From Isoetes taiwanensis (lineage: Eukaryota; Streptophyta; Lycopodiopsida; Isoetales; Isoetaceae): a stretch of 64,000 nucleotides of DNA. Positions 34,847 to 47,623 of this stretch are shown here, piece by piece. The position numbers and the translations under genes are program-made. Every line of letters starts with the position of its first letter. The first letter of the stretch is position 1. Below the pieces are notes generated by a model that saw nothing but the letters and a program-made list of their open reading frames with translations, was not told the origin of the DNA and ran no database searches. Location: positions 15,506,275 to 15,570,274 of the forward strand of contig JAJEKV010000010.1 in the NCBI GenBank assembly GCA_021234155.1. Direction: 5' to 3'.

Positions 34847-34955
34847 CTGATATGTGCATGCTCGAACATATGTTGCATATAGTTCAGGAACACCACTTGA
34901 GCAGAGATAACCATGCCCGCCACAAAAGTTTTCTCGCGACTTGTGAAATGCTTTT
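34847..34955 (-). pseudogene. Acyl-CoA oxidase exon fragment
   Basis: The minus strand reads ENFCGGHGYLCSSGVPELYA, then TYVRACTYQ, followed by a GT donor at 34846. CGGHGYL-SSGLPELF and ACTYEG are the hallmark block of peroxisomal acyl-CoA oxidases (first step of beta-oxidation, near the catalytic Glu). Here the residue after TY is Q where E is expected, and no neighbouring exons were recognised, so it is probably a captured or decayed piece. Confidence 0.7.
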
Positions 34956-37900
34956 CTAAGACTTAAAAGTTAGGTGTCACAAACAAAGTGAAGGAGACTC
35001 ATCAGGATAAAAGATTTTATGTCCATAATATTTTGCCATTTAGATGTTCCACACATGAAATAAGAAAACGGAAGAGTAAGCAAAATTTTGATTGCAAAAC
35101 AAAAATGGGAGTTTTCATCAGACCCATGGAGCAAAAGCATCACTAGCAGACTGATCACTTCCGAGATTTTTAGATAGGATAGAGCTATGCCACGTCTGGA
35201 AGCTCCAAGGAGGATATGCGAACGCACCTATTAGATGCATGGCAATCAACTATATATTTCAATTTTTCTGAGCATCACCATACATTGCAGGTCTGGATGC
35301 AAACTCAGAAACCTGCTATTTGCAAATTTCTTCTCTGGTACAATGGCATAGATTTAGAGTTTATAAAATGATCAGAATAAATGTATCAGAAATGGCCCAG
35401 AGTCATTTAAGGAAACGATTAACCAAAGAACATCGGCAAGATATTCTCATGTTATATCAGCAGAGTGATTGAGAAAAGCAATGAAAAGCCAACACGTGCT
35501 TAAAAGAAAAATGACTTAGCATAATAAAGAAGACAATGCAAAGTGAGCTGCGCAGTGACATCACCATTCATACGCCGCCTCATTTTGAGTCCGCTCAGAC
35601 AAAGATAAAACACTTTATATAAGATAAATTTTCTCTTCGAAGAGAAACCCAAAATGATGCGTCTACCTTCAATGCAGGCCACCACTGCCATTGGATAAAC
35701 CCTGGTTATTTGCTACTAATACTATTTTTATATTAATCAATCTCCATTGAAGACCATCTGTTAGAAGGCGTAACCTTCTAAAAAGCTCCGGCTTTAGAGG
35801 AACGCTATTTAATTTTTAGAAAGAAATGCTTACCGAAAGTAAAGCGACAAAGCTATCACGCAGGCATAGTGCCCCCGCGAAAAAATGATCTAGCCATCCA
35901 ATCATCGACCGGCGTCACCCGTTTTCAAAATTTAGCAATGGAGAGATCACATGATGATACGGAAGGCTAGATGTAAACTTCATTACTCGCACCTCAAAAT
36001 GATAGGCAAAACTTATGAGTTCTTATGAGGTAAGGATTCTTTCCTTGAAGAACGAGTCTTATGAGGCAAGGATACCAAACGATCATTGATTTGCCGTTAT
36101 GAAAAATAGATAGTATATCCTCTCTTTTATTTGCTTTGGATCTTTAGATATATGTTATCTGTTCCTGATTGAAAAGCAATAATGCTGAGCGTACAATGAA
36201 AGGAGTGGAATGTGGAATGAGGTGTCGCTGATACAAATCATGGACATATAAAGTCGCTGCGCATTTACGATGAGACATCAATTTTACGCAATGTGGTTGC
36301 CTCTCGAAGAGGCAACAAAATACCAACCCGGGCATGTGGAAATGAAGCATGTAATTCCTCTTATGCTTGCCACTTTTAAACCAATAATTGCTTGGCTTCT
36401 ACCCATACATTTAGACAAATTTAGATCCGATACAAAATCCAACTTACCAGTACCTACCTTGATTGCCCGCGAAATATTACAGGGCATCAACCTACAAAGG
36501 TCACGAGGCCTCAGAAAGCATTATTAATGAAGAACATCAACCGTTAAGACCGGGCTCATGATAAGCAAGAAAGCACATATATTACCATGAAGGTCTCTTA
36601 GCAAAGGCAATCACCCAAAAGCTTCCAAATTTTATCGGATGTAGAAAGACAATCAATGGCAATTTAATGGCAAAAAAGAGGCATAAATATAAGCGATGCC
36701 ACTCTATAGTAGCAAACTATATCTTAGATAAAACTATAAAAGTGCCATATTTGTGCCGATCAGTTTATCACAATGATACCATTAATAATGCTAATCTCTC
36801 TTTGTAATGAGGTATGGGAACCATAATGAGTGCATTTCTAAAAAGGGAGGGCCAATTGCCCGGTCACATGCGACCCTTTGCAAATCGGATGATAGCAAGA
36901 TTTTAAGGCAGCTTTAGGTAGGGCACCTAAATGCTGCCCGCACAATCTTCATAACTAAGACTATTGCGACCAGGGAAAATCTCGAACAGAAGAACATGGG
37001 GCGGACAACATCAAAAAAATCTGCAAGAACACAATCACAAAAGGTAAGATCTTTTCAAAATATTCAAACTTGTAAGCAAAACTACCGGCCGACCAGCACA
37101 TAAAATCTACAACTCAAATCCATAATGAGATCAAATCTACCAGTAACAAAACAACAAATAGATATCAAAACACAAAGATATATCAACGTTGCGGATTCTG
37201 GACTCTCTACATATTGATATAAGATGAAGATTATGAAGATGATAGATAATGGTCCACTACTTTTCATATATACTTATGTAGAAAATCCTTCAGTAATTTT
37301 GGGTAAAAATCATTTCACAAATCATATGAGTATAAGCAAAAAGAGAGAACTAGGCATGCAATCGAAGGCACGATCCGCTAAGATAGGCACGATCCGCTAA
37401 GATACATCGAGCACCGGGCTATCTCGGAGACTATCCCAGCTCAAGCTATTTAGGGCGAACCTATTAGAACCCTAATTGCAATTTATATCATTATGCGCTT
37501 GGAGGGCCCATTTACTCGCTTCCTCGATTTCGACAAAGAAAAGCCTATTTCTGCGAGCCACGATTTTCGGCATCACATAGTCCTTGTCGCTTAATCATCT
37601 TATTTTATCAACAAGATCTTGTTGATCTGTGTCCTAATATAAGCTTTGAAGCGAGTCCGAATCATGCCTTCACGAAGCAACTCAATATCACAAAATCTTA
37701 AAAGGGCTTGCGGGAACACCGCTTGAACTTGGTTCAATTTCATGATCTTGATCACCATATCTCGGAGGCATTCTGGAACACTCATTGACACATTGGGGTT
37801 ACCCGCAAAGCTTGGTATTTAAAATTTTGAGCGAAGGCTTTTTGCCCGAGATCAACCTCGCTTCATGGTTTTTTCGACAAATATTTTTACGCACGCAAGG

Positions 37901-40740
37901 GCGTATGGATTGGGCTTGTTGCTATGGTACTGGTGGACATCTCTTGTCTAGCCAATTGATTATGTCTCTAAAACCAGATCTATGTTCTCATCGGCTCACG
38001 GATGTGAAGGCCATGCCACATATTTGGATCGTTTTAATGGTCTTGTCCCGAAGCTATTAGCGAGAATCATGGAGCTCTTTGCTAATTCTTTGGATCGATC
38101 ACAACATCGCTTCTCAGTGAACCACAAAGAATGGCAAAGTAACGTCACTTAAATTAAATTAGTTATAAAACGAAAAAAAGACACCACAGGCAATAGTTCT
38201 TTAACCAATTTCTACGCAACATACTTTGAAGGCGAGTTTCTAGATCAAGACTTGTGTCGCGGCATTTCTACCGCTTGACAATGTAAAATGCTTGAAACTT
38301 CTTTCCCTCTCAAAATTCAAAGAAGATGGGCATGCGAGATTTCTTACCTTGGAGAAGATGGTACCAAAATCTCTCCCTCATGCGAGCAATCTCTTTTTCC
38401 CTTTCCCTTGCAAGCTTTTCAACAAAAGGCTGGCTGCTCGACCCATGTAGAGCTTCATATAAGCCTTTCTTCTAATAACCAGGCCAAGGCAGGGCTTTTG
38501 TCTGCTAGGTCCTATTTTCTTGAATAAACTTGAGCTCCTCAAAATCTCATCTTGGCAGCCATAGCTTCTAAAAGCGATAAGCTGATTTCTCATGTCCCTT
38601 ATGTTACATTGAAGAGCAAAGAATTCTTAAGATATGCACATGAACACGGTGTTCATTGTATTTTTGCTTTTGTTCGCGAATAGCAAGCAACTTTGCAAGC
38701 TCATGATCACAAGCTTCCATCCTTGGCAAAGTGATTTTTGTCATGCACATCATACATAGGTCCAAGGGCGGATACAACATCATGGGGACACAATAAACCG
38801 AGCATCTAAGCGGCGGGTCATCAATGAGTTTCTTTCTTTGTATTAACATCTCACGCAAAAAATAAAGTGCACAAAGACATTAATAACATTAATCTAGCAA
38901 AAGCAAAGAGGTTTTCTACATTCTGTTGAACTTCCAAATAGTCGCTCTTTAAATTTGCGGAAACCTTCGAGAACCTTTTATGAGACATAGCACAATCTTA
39001 CGCCCATTTACGTAAACTAGCCTCTTTTACACACAGTCAATCGGGCGTTTTCTAAGACTCGGTTCGTAAAGGCGGGTGCAACTTGCAAGCCTTTAGGCAT
39101 TCCAAATCTCTTTCAAAATTAGCGAATGTCTCAATTTTGCCAATCTTCTTGTGCAAAATGTCTCATGAATTCATGGTACAAGCGATCTATAATCCTCGAA
39201 AGGGGTCATCTAGAAAAAACACCTATTTTACCCAACCTAAAGTAGCAAGGTAATTCACTATCTTAGGAGCAAAAGCCAATAGTTATGGAGATGCAACATT
39301 CTTGCAAGTCATTAGAGTTTTCCGAAGTCATGACTTAGTTAACACTACAATAACATTGGGAAAGCAGGAGCAATCGAACCAAACATAACATATTAAGCCA
39401 TTCAAACTACAAAGAAGGAGCTGAACTTGCGCACCATTAATTTACGTACACAATCTTTGAGCATGCTAAGAAACTAAAAATGCTATTGATAAACACTATG
39501 TAGTAGATCCGCGAACCATGTTTGAAGAATGAAATTTAGCCAAAGCATTAGATTCTTGCAAAATAAAGTCATTACCTTTGAAGTTTCAGTTTGCCTAACA
39601 TAAACCAGCCTATTGTAGATCATAGAAAAGAAAGCAGCCCCCGACTTTCCTTCCGACGGACCATATGGATTAAACCACGAGTTTTGAAACAATGTGAATG
39701 CCTAGCAGTCCATCGTTGAGCTGCAAGAGGCAAAGACAAAGCAGCTTGTTGGCAAAACAAACTTGAAAATTGTTGGCTATAGAGCTAAACTTGGGCCAAA
39801 AAACATTGGAATCTAATCTCTGCATGTTCCTTGCACTAGAAATCAAGGTTATGGAGGTAGAAACAACGTTTCTATCGGTTGAAGTTCCGATCTGGGCTGA
39901 ACCACAAAATGACCATTCACCATTTCAAATTACATAGAACACTAGAATAATCAAGAAGAATGGGTTTCACTACCTTCACGATATGAGAAGAAGCTAAAGG
40001 GAACAGTGGCCTGCAGCGAGCAACTTCACCACTCCAGCTTCAAGTTTAGAATATGCAAAAGAAGTGTAATAATAAGGCGAAATCATAGTTCGAATACACA
40101 GAGATCATGGCTCCAAGCGTATCTAGACATTTATAGTGGCATACCAAACTTCGCACTTACGCCAAAAAGGAACGTCGTGAATTGTTTGAACATGTGCATT
40201 TGGAAGTAGGAAACAACCAAGCAATATAAGCCTTTTAGCATCGAGTAGAGGCGCACATGTGCATTTGGGAACCCAAGACCAGCAACATAATCAAATTTAG
40301 TGTCCAACATTTAAACAAAAATCAAACATCGGGGATAATCTAGTAGCCCACATCAAAAAATCAGTAACCTTGCATCAAGCCGGTGCTCATGGGCTGATTT
40401 GTTTCAGACTTAAAGCGTAAAACATATTTCACGACTTAGAATATTTGTACAACACATATTTCTTGCATAAAAGCTAGTGCAATCATGCTCCATCGCGACC
40501 TGCCGCCTAGTCGCGAAATTTCAGAGATACATATCATCAAATTAGTTTATGACACAAATAAAACAAAAGGAAATATCACCCTTCCGAAAGTCAAAGAAGG
40601 CCCTTTGGCATAAAGTTGCAAATTCCGACTTATGCGGCTCCTTAAATCTTCTCAAGTCTACCTAAACAATGGAAAAGCGAAATTAGAACTTGTATGTTTG
40701 TAAAAAAAGGAAGCAAATGCCTATACAATTTTTTGCCATC

Positions 40741-40862
40741 TAGTACTTGCGTAAAGAAGAATCTAGCATGTTGGAACATATTTTACTGAGAAATGATTTT
40801 TGCCATCTAGTACTTGCGGCAGATAGAATCTAGCATGTTGGAACATATTTTACGAAATGATG
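40741..40862. repeat. Two-copy tandem duplication (~68 bp)
   Basis: TTTGCCATCTAGTACTTGCG, GAATCTAGCATGTTGGAACA and TATTTTAC occur twice, with small differences. A similar 20-bp doublet (GGCACGATCCGCTAAGATA) lies at 37369-37408. Confidence 0.7.
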
Positions 40863-42204
40863 TATGGCAAAAAAGAGAGACCTGGTTGATAAATACAAAA
40901 AAAGATTATATGATTACTATTCTAAGTTCGAATACTGATCGAACATTAATTATTAGAGCGGCAAACCCGAATGCCATGTTCGCAACAAGCATTTGAATGA
41001 TGGTCCCTTTGCTGCCATCTTTTGCCATTCGTTCTTTTCTTGCCTCTACCAAAGCTACAAACTGAATAGCGCCTCCGCTTTGGAAAGTCATCACTCGCCA
41101 CAAAGTTCGTGAGCGTGAGCTGTTATTATAAAAATAAGACAATTGTAATGACAAACCCGAGGATCCACAATAGAAAGTAGTGTCTAGAATCAACGTGTGT
41201 ATCTTGCATGCCAATAATGCCCGATCGTTTAAAATGTCTATATTAAAGTTTAAAAATCTCAGAAGAACTATCATTAGTTCAAAAGAATGAATTCTGAGAT
41301 CAAATTGAAATCGTTGGATAGGCTACACCGGGGAACACATTACCCGCTAAAAGGGAAATCGGACGGCGATGGCGGTGCTCGTGGTATACGCAGTAGAAAA
41401 GCAAAGAGAATCCGTTACAACGCCCCCATATAAGACCTGTAGGAAAAAAAAAGGGCATATGAACTTGGCAGTGGCCTATAAGAATTTGCCCACATTAGTT
41501 TGCAACAAAGTGATAGTTTCAGTAAAAGTAAAGTAAGGAAAAACCTCAAAATTAGAGATATCGAAATGGCCACAGCAAGATTGAGAAGAACAACAGATAT
41601 ACGGGTAGATCTATATATAGCTGGGTGTAGGAATCCAAAAAATTGATTTTTTGTTATAGATGAACTTATATCCAAGCCCGTACGCAAAAAGATTTGGTTA
41701 TGGCCCTTGTAGATCCATCCACGAACTCTAAAGTCGAGCTTCAAATCAATTACACGGGTTATCTGAGGGGATTCACAAACGTCGTCGTCATATCCCCGCT
41801 CGCCATAGCCCGACCACAAGCGGTAGGGAACAGAAACGAGAGAAAAGTGGAAAATATCCTTTGGATGATTTTTAATTAATGTGCATTGCCGCTTCATGAA
41901 GGTGGACCTTAAATTTCTTTGCCCATTAAATTTCCTTGACTTTTTAAATCAAGGGAAGAGATTAGAACCCCAATTCCAATGATCTGGATTAAAAGCCCCA
42001 ATTCTATCACCTTCCCTGCAACTTCCTATCAAAATTGACGGCCAAGATTTGACCTTCCCTTTTAATCCGAAGGCCCATATGAAAAGCCCCAAATAATTTT
42101 AATCGACGGTCTAGATAAAATGCCCCAATTTCAAGGGCCCAGATTAAAAGCCCCAAATAAGGGGGGATGATTGGGGTGTTCAGGGTGGCATATCTGCGGG
42201 CCGA

Positions 42205-42300
42205 TCCATCTCGAGAGATGGACGGCCGAGATCAATCTCTACATCAATCTCTACCGAATGTTGGCAGCACTCATATAATTGTATATATATAAGGATATAT
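42205..42300 (+). repeat. Right terminal segment of element X2
   Basis: GAGATGGACGGCCGAGATC, AATCTCTAC and ATAATTGTATATATATAAGG repeat those at 15500-15610. Directly beyond it lies the 3' end of copy C of the Penelope-like element. Just before it (41.9-42.17 kb) the words AGATTAAAAGCCCCAA recur three or four times. Confidence 0.6.
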
Positions 42301-42367
42301 ATAAAAAGCCTAGACCAGTAAACTGGTACTAGACATCTAGCCCAACCAAGGTGACCCTTGGCCAGTC

Positions 42368-42412
42368 AAGACTTATCAGCTCCCATTTTATATTGGGACA
42401 ACCTTATAGATC
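42368..42412 (-). ncRNA. Pseudo-LTR terminal RNA motif (copy C)
   Basis: Minus strand: AAGGTTGT, hairpin CCCA...TGGG, AGCTGATAAGTC, then hairpin CCAAGG-GTCA-CCTTGG. Same plan as at 18399, 29078 and 1947 (minus), with different stem sequences. Confidence 0.55.
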
Positions 42413-43104
42413 ATGCCGTTGGCCATCATATTCGTTATTTACCCAATATACCTATAGTTTTTTGTTATCCTGTCTATAGTCATCAAACAGATAAATGCTT
42501 AAACATATAATTTCAGATATAATGTAATGCCGTTATCAAAGTGTTGAATAAACTGTGAACAATGTATGTTACCTAGCATCCTGTTTTTCACATGTTGGTT
42601 ATAGACAAGAAGCCTTTAAATACGAGTTTTCACTATCAATATATCAGTTAGTCTTTAAAAACTGTTAGACTTTTAAGACTGTTTTCCTAAAATTTTACCA
42701 GAAAAAACATATACGAGCTTCAAATATTGCATAAAAGTTTTTCACAAATATTTCTGCATATGGTAACCATTGTTTTGTTCAAAAAGACAGTTAAAAAAGA
42801 CCACTATGTGGATTAACATCGACTAGATAAAGAGAGTATTGTCGAAACTTCTTATAATTACCAACCCTTCACGGAACTCGAATCACATTATCCTTCGCTA
42901 CAACTTGACAAGCAACTAGTAGAGTGAAGATACATGACCTGTAGGAACTCAATCCGCAGCTTTACCATAACTATTACTGATGAAATTCTTGACAGAAACT
43001 TTTAAGTAATCATGCAAGACACATCACAGTTGTGTACTGCCATCTCATAATCATTGGAAGTTCATACAGCTAGCAAAATCGATCCATTGCACAAAACGAG
43101 AGTA

Positions 43105-43225
43105 GGTAAAAGAAATTCCGGTTACCTGCAGCCAAACAAATCAGCGATTAGCCTAAGAAGGGTAATGCAGAAATGGCTAGCAGGTAAGCATTGGAATTTC
43201 ATGGCTTATAGCCCTTTAACCTTAA
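43105..43225 (-). ncRNA. Conserved pseudoknot-like RNA element (copy C)
   Basis: Minus strand: GGTTAAAGGGCTATAAGCC, ATTCC, AATGC, TTACCTGC, a loop with TTACCC and GGCTAA, GCAGGTAA, CC, GGAAT. ATTCC/GGAAT is the fourth independent version of the outer stem. The possible pseudoknot pairing GGTTAA/TTACCC is weaker here. Confidence 0.65.
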
Positions 43226-43760
43226 CAAAAATTGAATGAAATTCGTACTACAGCGTTTTAAAACTAATAGTAGAGTAAGATATAACTTCCTGCTTGGGTT
43301 ACCATGTGTTTTAAGGATCATGGCCTGTTACCACTGATATAGGACTGCCGTGAATGCCCTGCGAAATATTCTTTGCTGTTGCCTCTCATATGATGACTGT
43401 TATTTATGTTTTGTGAGCTACTTTCCTCAGCATGGTCATGAACCATTATCAGTGATTGACCTGTGTTCCATCCCTTATTGCTGGCGCCCTCAGTGCATAT
43501 CATCCATGACTGAAACTCCTCATGCATCCATCTTACGATTGTCACTTATGTTTTGTGAACCATTTACCTTAGTGTGGTCTTGAGGCAAATCATATAACCA
43601 GTCATACTTACTCATAGCAGACAATATTATGACATTTTGAATGACATATACATATGTTAAACATGTTCTAATGCACTGATTAAAATGCTCATAATGTACC
43701 TAACATTACCCCCCTTATTTTTGTATTCAGTTAAATCATTATCAGAAAAATAAAAGGGAC

Positions 43761-44267
43761 CTGATTTAGTGGCATCTGATCCTCCTCCAGTTCGTTGCTT
43801 TCAGCTTCAGCAATGTTGATGGTGCTTCGTGCATCACCCATAATATTCTTGCCTTTCCCATGTATAGCAGCCATACATGCTTCAATGCTGGAGCCTGGCC
43901 TCTTGCCAACAGCCATTGCCTTCTTTTTTGCCATAATATCAATTCCAGCCTCTTTTGCCAGTCCTTCCAGAACGGATTTCTTAGTGGACGAACCATCATT
44001 CTTGAAATTGATTCCCTTTTCTCTTAGCATGTTGATAATATCAGCTTTGGTGGCCTTGAGATTGTTAGCTCCTTCTGGTCTGGTCATGACGTTGCCCTGA
44101 GATGCAGATTCGCTAGACTGCTTACTACCAAGATCAGTGTTCTCTGCAGTATGTCGCTGCTCAAAAGCTCTTAGAGAATCCCGGGATTCTCTTTCCCTTA
44201 TCCTCAAGCCGTTTAGAGCGGCATTGATCGCTTCAAATATCTGCTCATTTTGCTCTGGGATTATCAT
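43761..44267 (-). CDS. PLE exon 1: SAP-like protein (copy C)
   Basis: ATG at 44267 gives about 169 codons to the donor CAG|GTCCC at 43761. The first 60 residues are charged and partly coiled (FEAINAALNGLRIRERESRD); then MTRPEGANN, the SAP-like pair KATKADIINMLREKGIN and TKKSVLEGLAKEAGI, a basic AKKKAMAVGKRP stretch, and an acidic end (AEAESNELEEDQMPLNQ). It is the longest of the three SAP exons. It lies downstream of the RT in the 3' pseudo-LTR, so in this copy it cannot be spliced to ORF2. The donor and RPEGA block match B2. Confidence 0.6.
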
Positions 44268-44473
44268 GGTTCTTTGAGACTTATTTCTAGTTCTTACGAC
44301 TTAAAGTCTCACTGTCAAGAAATGCAGTGGCGGGAAGAACATATGCTTCACAAAATTCATAACGTACCATATCAAATCGTTGCTGCTTAGATCCGTTGGA
44401 GCTGTCATATACATCTTGTGTGAGATAGGCCGTGCATCTGTACAATGGCGTCGTTGCCATGCTTCACCCTAGA

Positions 44474-44482
44474 ACCCTAAAT
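44474..44482 (-). promoter_or_regulatory. Telo-box-like motif upstream of SAP exon (copy C)
   Basis: On the minus strand TTTAGGGTT lies just before an ATG (GAAGCATGGCAACG), about 210 bp upstream of the SAP coding exon. Plant telo-box words take this form. It has a rough counterpart in B2 at 26783. Confidence 0.3.
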
Positions 44483-45159
44483 CCGATTTTCAGAAAAAAA
44501 GTCCCGATCCTTAGGGATTTAGGTTTCGTATATTCATGAGTATGCATACGGTGTCTACCAACCAAATCTTAAAGATCAAGTTTTTTTACTGAATATTGAC
44601 TGTTCCCTTAGTATATCCCTCTGCATTTATACCATACGTTAGTATTTTAATTACTACCAGGTGTCTTCTGCCACATGTTCATAAGTCATTTATTACTCAC
44701 TTTATGCTTATAGTCCATGGTATAAGATAGATTACTTTACCATTCTTCTCGTAATCATAGGATCCATAGATTCAAACCCTTATCACTATTCATAGTCAAA
44801 ACAAGATATTCTACTAGGTCCTTGGTATCCATCTTGTGATTCTGCCTGACCCATCAAACTATCTATAATTTCCATAGTGTCACTCAAAATTAAGTAGTAA
44901 GATAAGAATTCATGTCATATGTTTCAACATTAAACATTTATCTTAGTTAACTTAGGCCAAGTTTCCGTTTATCTCGTAAAAAAGATTTTTGTCGATCATT
45001 TTGCTTATATTTGTTATCTTTATGTGTCCATCTATGTTAAAGTTCTAATCATGAATACCTAGTCCTATGAAGATGTAGTGATTAATGTAAGTTCGTGTGG
45101 TCAATAAACCCACGCCTCTGCCAGCCTTTTGAATATATATGTATATAGATATATATAGA

Positions 45160-45253
45160 TATATTTTTGCCTACCTCCTCCCGGGGGATGAGGCAGAGTC
45201 CCAGTTGTATGTATATAGGGATGCGGGTGGATCCCTATATACAGGGACCCACC
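45160..45253 (-). ncRNA. Paired hairpins at body/3' pseudo-LTR junction (copy C)
   Basis: Minus strand: GGTGGGTCCCT...AGGGATCCACC (45253-45226) and CTGCCTC...GAGGTAG with one G-T wobble. Same arrangement as 24283-24365, with the GG(A/T)GG arm changed on both sides. About 60 bp follow the RT stop before the first hairpin, against 1.7 kb in copy A. Confidence 0.6.
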
Positions 45254-45312
45254 TCACACCCTATGTACCATAATTAATGAAGCTAGATCTAATAATCACT
45301 GCGTTTATAATC

Positions 45313-47616
45313 TTAAATGACATACCTGTATTTTTTTAGTTCGTAAAGTAATGTGCTGCTGTCATATTGTAGACCCGGAAAATTACATTCCTTGAGTGCC
45401 TTGTTGATGGATCTCCATATGTCAGCATCCTTGAAACCTTTCATTTTGAAAATTTGGGCCAGCTCATAAATGTCTTTTGCTGCACTAAAAGGGCTGCTGT
45501 GCACATATACGTAGGGCATAATTTGGGACATTATTACATTACAAGCCATTAGATATGGCCTGCAACCACTGACATGAATAAATTTGGTGGCTGTAAAAGG
45601 TAGTTTATCTCTTTTATCGAACCTGTAGGTACAATATGTGCCATGGAATCTATTCAAGATCTCAATTGTCATGTTAAGGAAGTTGACCTTCCTACCAATG
45701 AGATTATTTTCTTTATCTGTTGGCCAATATTCAGTCTCATCCTTTATTTTTAATACGTTAAGATCATAGATAGTGCTGCTAGAGTCTGTGTTGTCTTCCA
45801 GTCCAAGGTATTTCCTCATATAGTGACAATTTATACCAATCAAATCATCAATGTATCTGTGTGCACTTCTGAAAGTGGAAGCCTCGTACATTTTTCCTTT
45901 TCTTGCCAAACCAGTAATGAATTTAAGTTCAAAGAGGGCCAGATATAGATTACACCAAGCGGGGCTACATGGGAACCCCATTGGGATCCCTTTGGCTTGC
46001 TTCCAAATTCTGTCCCCCATTCGTAAAAAGCAGTTGCTTAAAAGCCATGTATTAATCATGCTAAATATTCTTTGTTCCATCAGTTTCCATTTACTACCTT
46101 TTGGTGTAACACTTTTCCATTTTACCTCTATAGTTCCGTTTCCACTGAAATAATACCATAACTTATAGTTATGGTTCTGCACTTTTTGACTATGCCAAGC
46201 AATATCACATACTTTATGCATGACTGTCATGATGCCTTCATCTCCCTCCAAGGGAATGTTTTCATAGCATTTCGTAATGTCACATACGAAAAGATCCTCA
46301 ATTTTTCCTGGTAGATTACAGACCAGATCATATATTGAGTTAATCACCCATGATGCTTTGATCTTGTCCTTACTAAACATATTAAATTTAGCACAATGTT
46401 CATGACATATCCTGGGCCATATTTCCAGTATTGTATTTAGAACTGCAGCCACCAAAGATGCTATATCAGAGTACATGGTATTGTGCGCATTTGTGATCCA
46501 CCGATATTCCCTTTTATGCGCTTTATAGATTCCCAAAAGATATGGTAACTCTTTGCTGCTAATCGTGATGGTATCCGAGATTTTCTTAATCTGTTTCTCA
46601 ATCATCTCCACTACCTTTTCTGGTTTCATATTGATCTCACTAAAATCAGTGCTATTTAGCCTCTTGTAGGCTTCTTCCCTTATATGTTTTGGACATATAA
46701 AGGCCGGATTATTGGCCGCCTTATCAACCCCAGATATGTAGAAGTTTTCCTTAAGCCACTTCATGTTTTTCACCACTTCATTATCCTTTATCCAGAACTT
46801 GACTTTTTGCTGATTATTGTTTCTAATCAAGTTTTTAGCAACCTTTTTTGCTTCATACAGAATTTCCTTTTTACATTTCTGCACTGCTTTACTCTCTTCC
46901 TTGTGGAAGGAGAAATGGTGTACTTTAAAAAACTGATCCACTGTGTTACCTATTTCCACTTTGAACTGCTGTAGAGTAAATGGTTGGTCAGGTATATGAT
47001 TAAGGCCAAGGCTAAACCATTTTCTCAAAGCTGGGTGATGCACAATATTTATGTCAGTTGTCCTGACATGTCCGATACTCTTGTCAACGTATTCTTGCAG
47101 TGTAGGATTACTACACGGACATCTCATTTCCTCCTTTTGTGCAAAAACCAATCTGGGTTTATAAAACATATTTTTCAGATTCATGACATATTTCCATCCA
47201 AATATTGAGCCCTCATACATTTGCATGCCTCTCTCTTTAAAATGTTTAACCAACTGTTTTTTAATTATGTCACAAAATTTGATTTGGCCCACGATTCTAG
47301 AGAAGAAATTGAAATGTACATATTTTTTCTTTATTTTATCCGTAATTAGAGTGAGAATCCAATCGCCATCTGCATTTAATACCATTTTTCTGGTCTTGAT
47401 CTGTAAAATTATGCAATGTTTGATCAAAAGATCATCTCTTTTAAAGTAATGCCTTGTTAGGCATTTGAACCATTACTGTTTTTTAATACATCATACCCGT
47501 GCATTCCCTTAACCTATGGTACATGTCCTATAATTCCTTTAATTGGCAATCAATATACTGTAAACAAGACTGAAATATGTAAAAAAAGTAGATATGAAAT
47601 ATTTACATACCTCCAT
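45313..47616 (-). CDS. Penelope-like reverse transcriptase, copy C (open)
   Basis: The main exon 47400-45313 is open for about 695 codons. A mini-exon ATGGAG (47616-47611) joined over a 210-nt intron gives an in-frame start, eight bases after the ORF2 stop. Landmarks, numbered in the uninterrupted frame (704 residues): CPCSNPTL (103-110) and GHVRTTD in the N-terminal domain, DKAANNPAFICP (235-246), LPYLLGIYKAHK (294-305), motif A CDITKCYENIP with D383, motif B KGIPMGFPCSP (479-489), motif C YIDD (525-528), VNFLNM near 581. This set is Penelope-like. The thumb ends at residue 704 with no GIY-YIG nuclease. All catalytic residues are present, so the enzyme may be functional. It would copy the element RNA into DNA at a primed end. 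Confidence 0.85.
47401..47610 (-). other. Intron 2 between ORF2 and RT (copy C)
   Basis: Minus strand: donor ATGGAG|GTATGTAAAT and acceptor AATTTTACAG|ATCAAG. Position and length match 20266-20483 in copy A. Confidence 0.55.
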
Positions 47617-47623
47617 GCATTCT

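Larger units (their letters stand above)
29186..42300. mobile_element. Large TA-bounded element X2
   Basis: The left end TATACAAGTATTTGTACTATAA and right end GGACGGCCGAGATC...ATAATTGTATATATATAAGG match those of 6749-15610. Contents include an AGATTC stretch, several tandem duplications and an acyl-CoA oxidase exon. Other weak exon-like stretches at 33.7-33.9, 34.3-34.8, 37.6-37.8, 38.4-38.6 and 41.4-41.9 kb (minus) look protein-like but I cannot name them. Apart from the entries listed separately, nothing further is supported in this 13 kb. Treating it as one element is inference. Confidence 0.4.
42300..45172 (-). mobile_element. Penelope-like element copy C, 3' pseudo-LTR
   Basis: On the minus strand it begins after a (TA)n tract (about 45172), includes a telo-box-like word, the SAP-like exon, the pseudoknot-like element and the terminal CTGATAAGTC motif, and ends GGTCTAGGCTTTTTATATAT at 42300. 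Length about 2.87 kb, like the 5' pseudo-LTR of copy A. The stretches 42.42-43.1, 43.23-43.76 and 44.5-45.15 kb show no further gene. Confidence 0.7.

Noticed and set aside
44316-44458. Extra upstream coding exon (MATTPLYRCTAYLTQ) of the SAP gene in copy C
   Set aside because: Splice-like borders exist (GTACGT and TTGACAG), but the joined frame meets a stop before the SAP ATG, and copies A and B2 show no counterpart.
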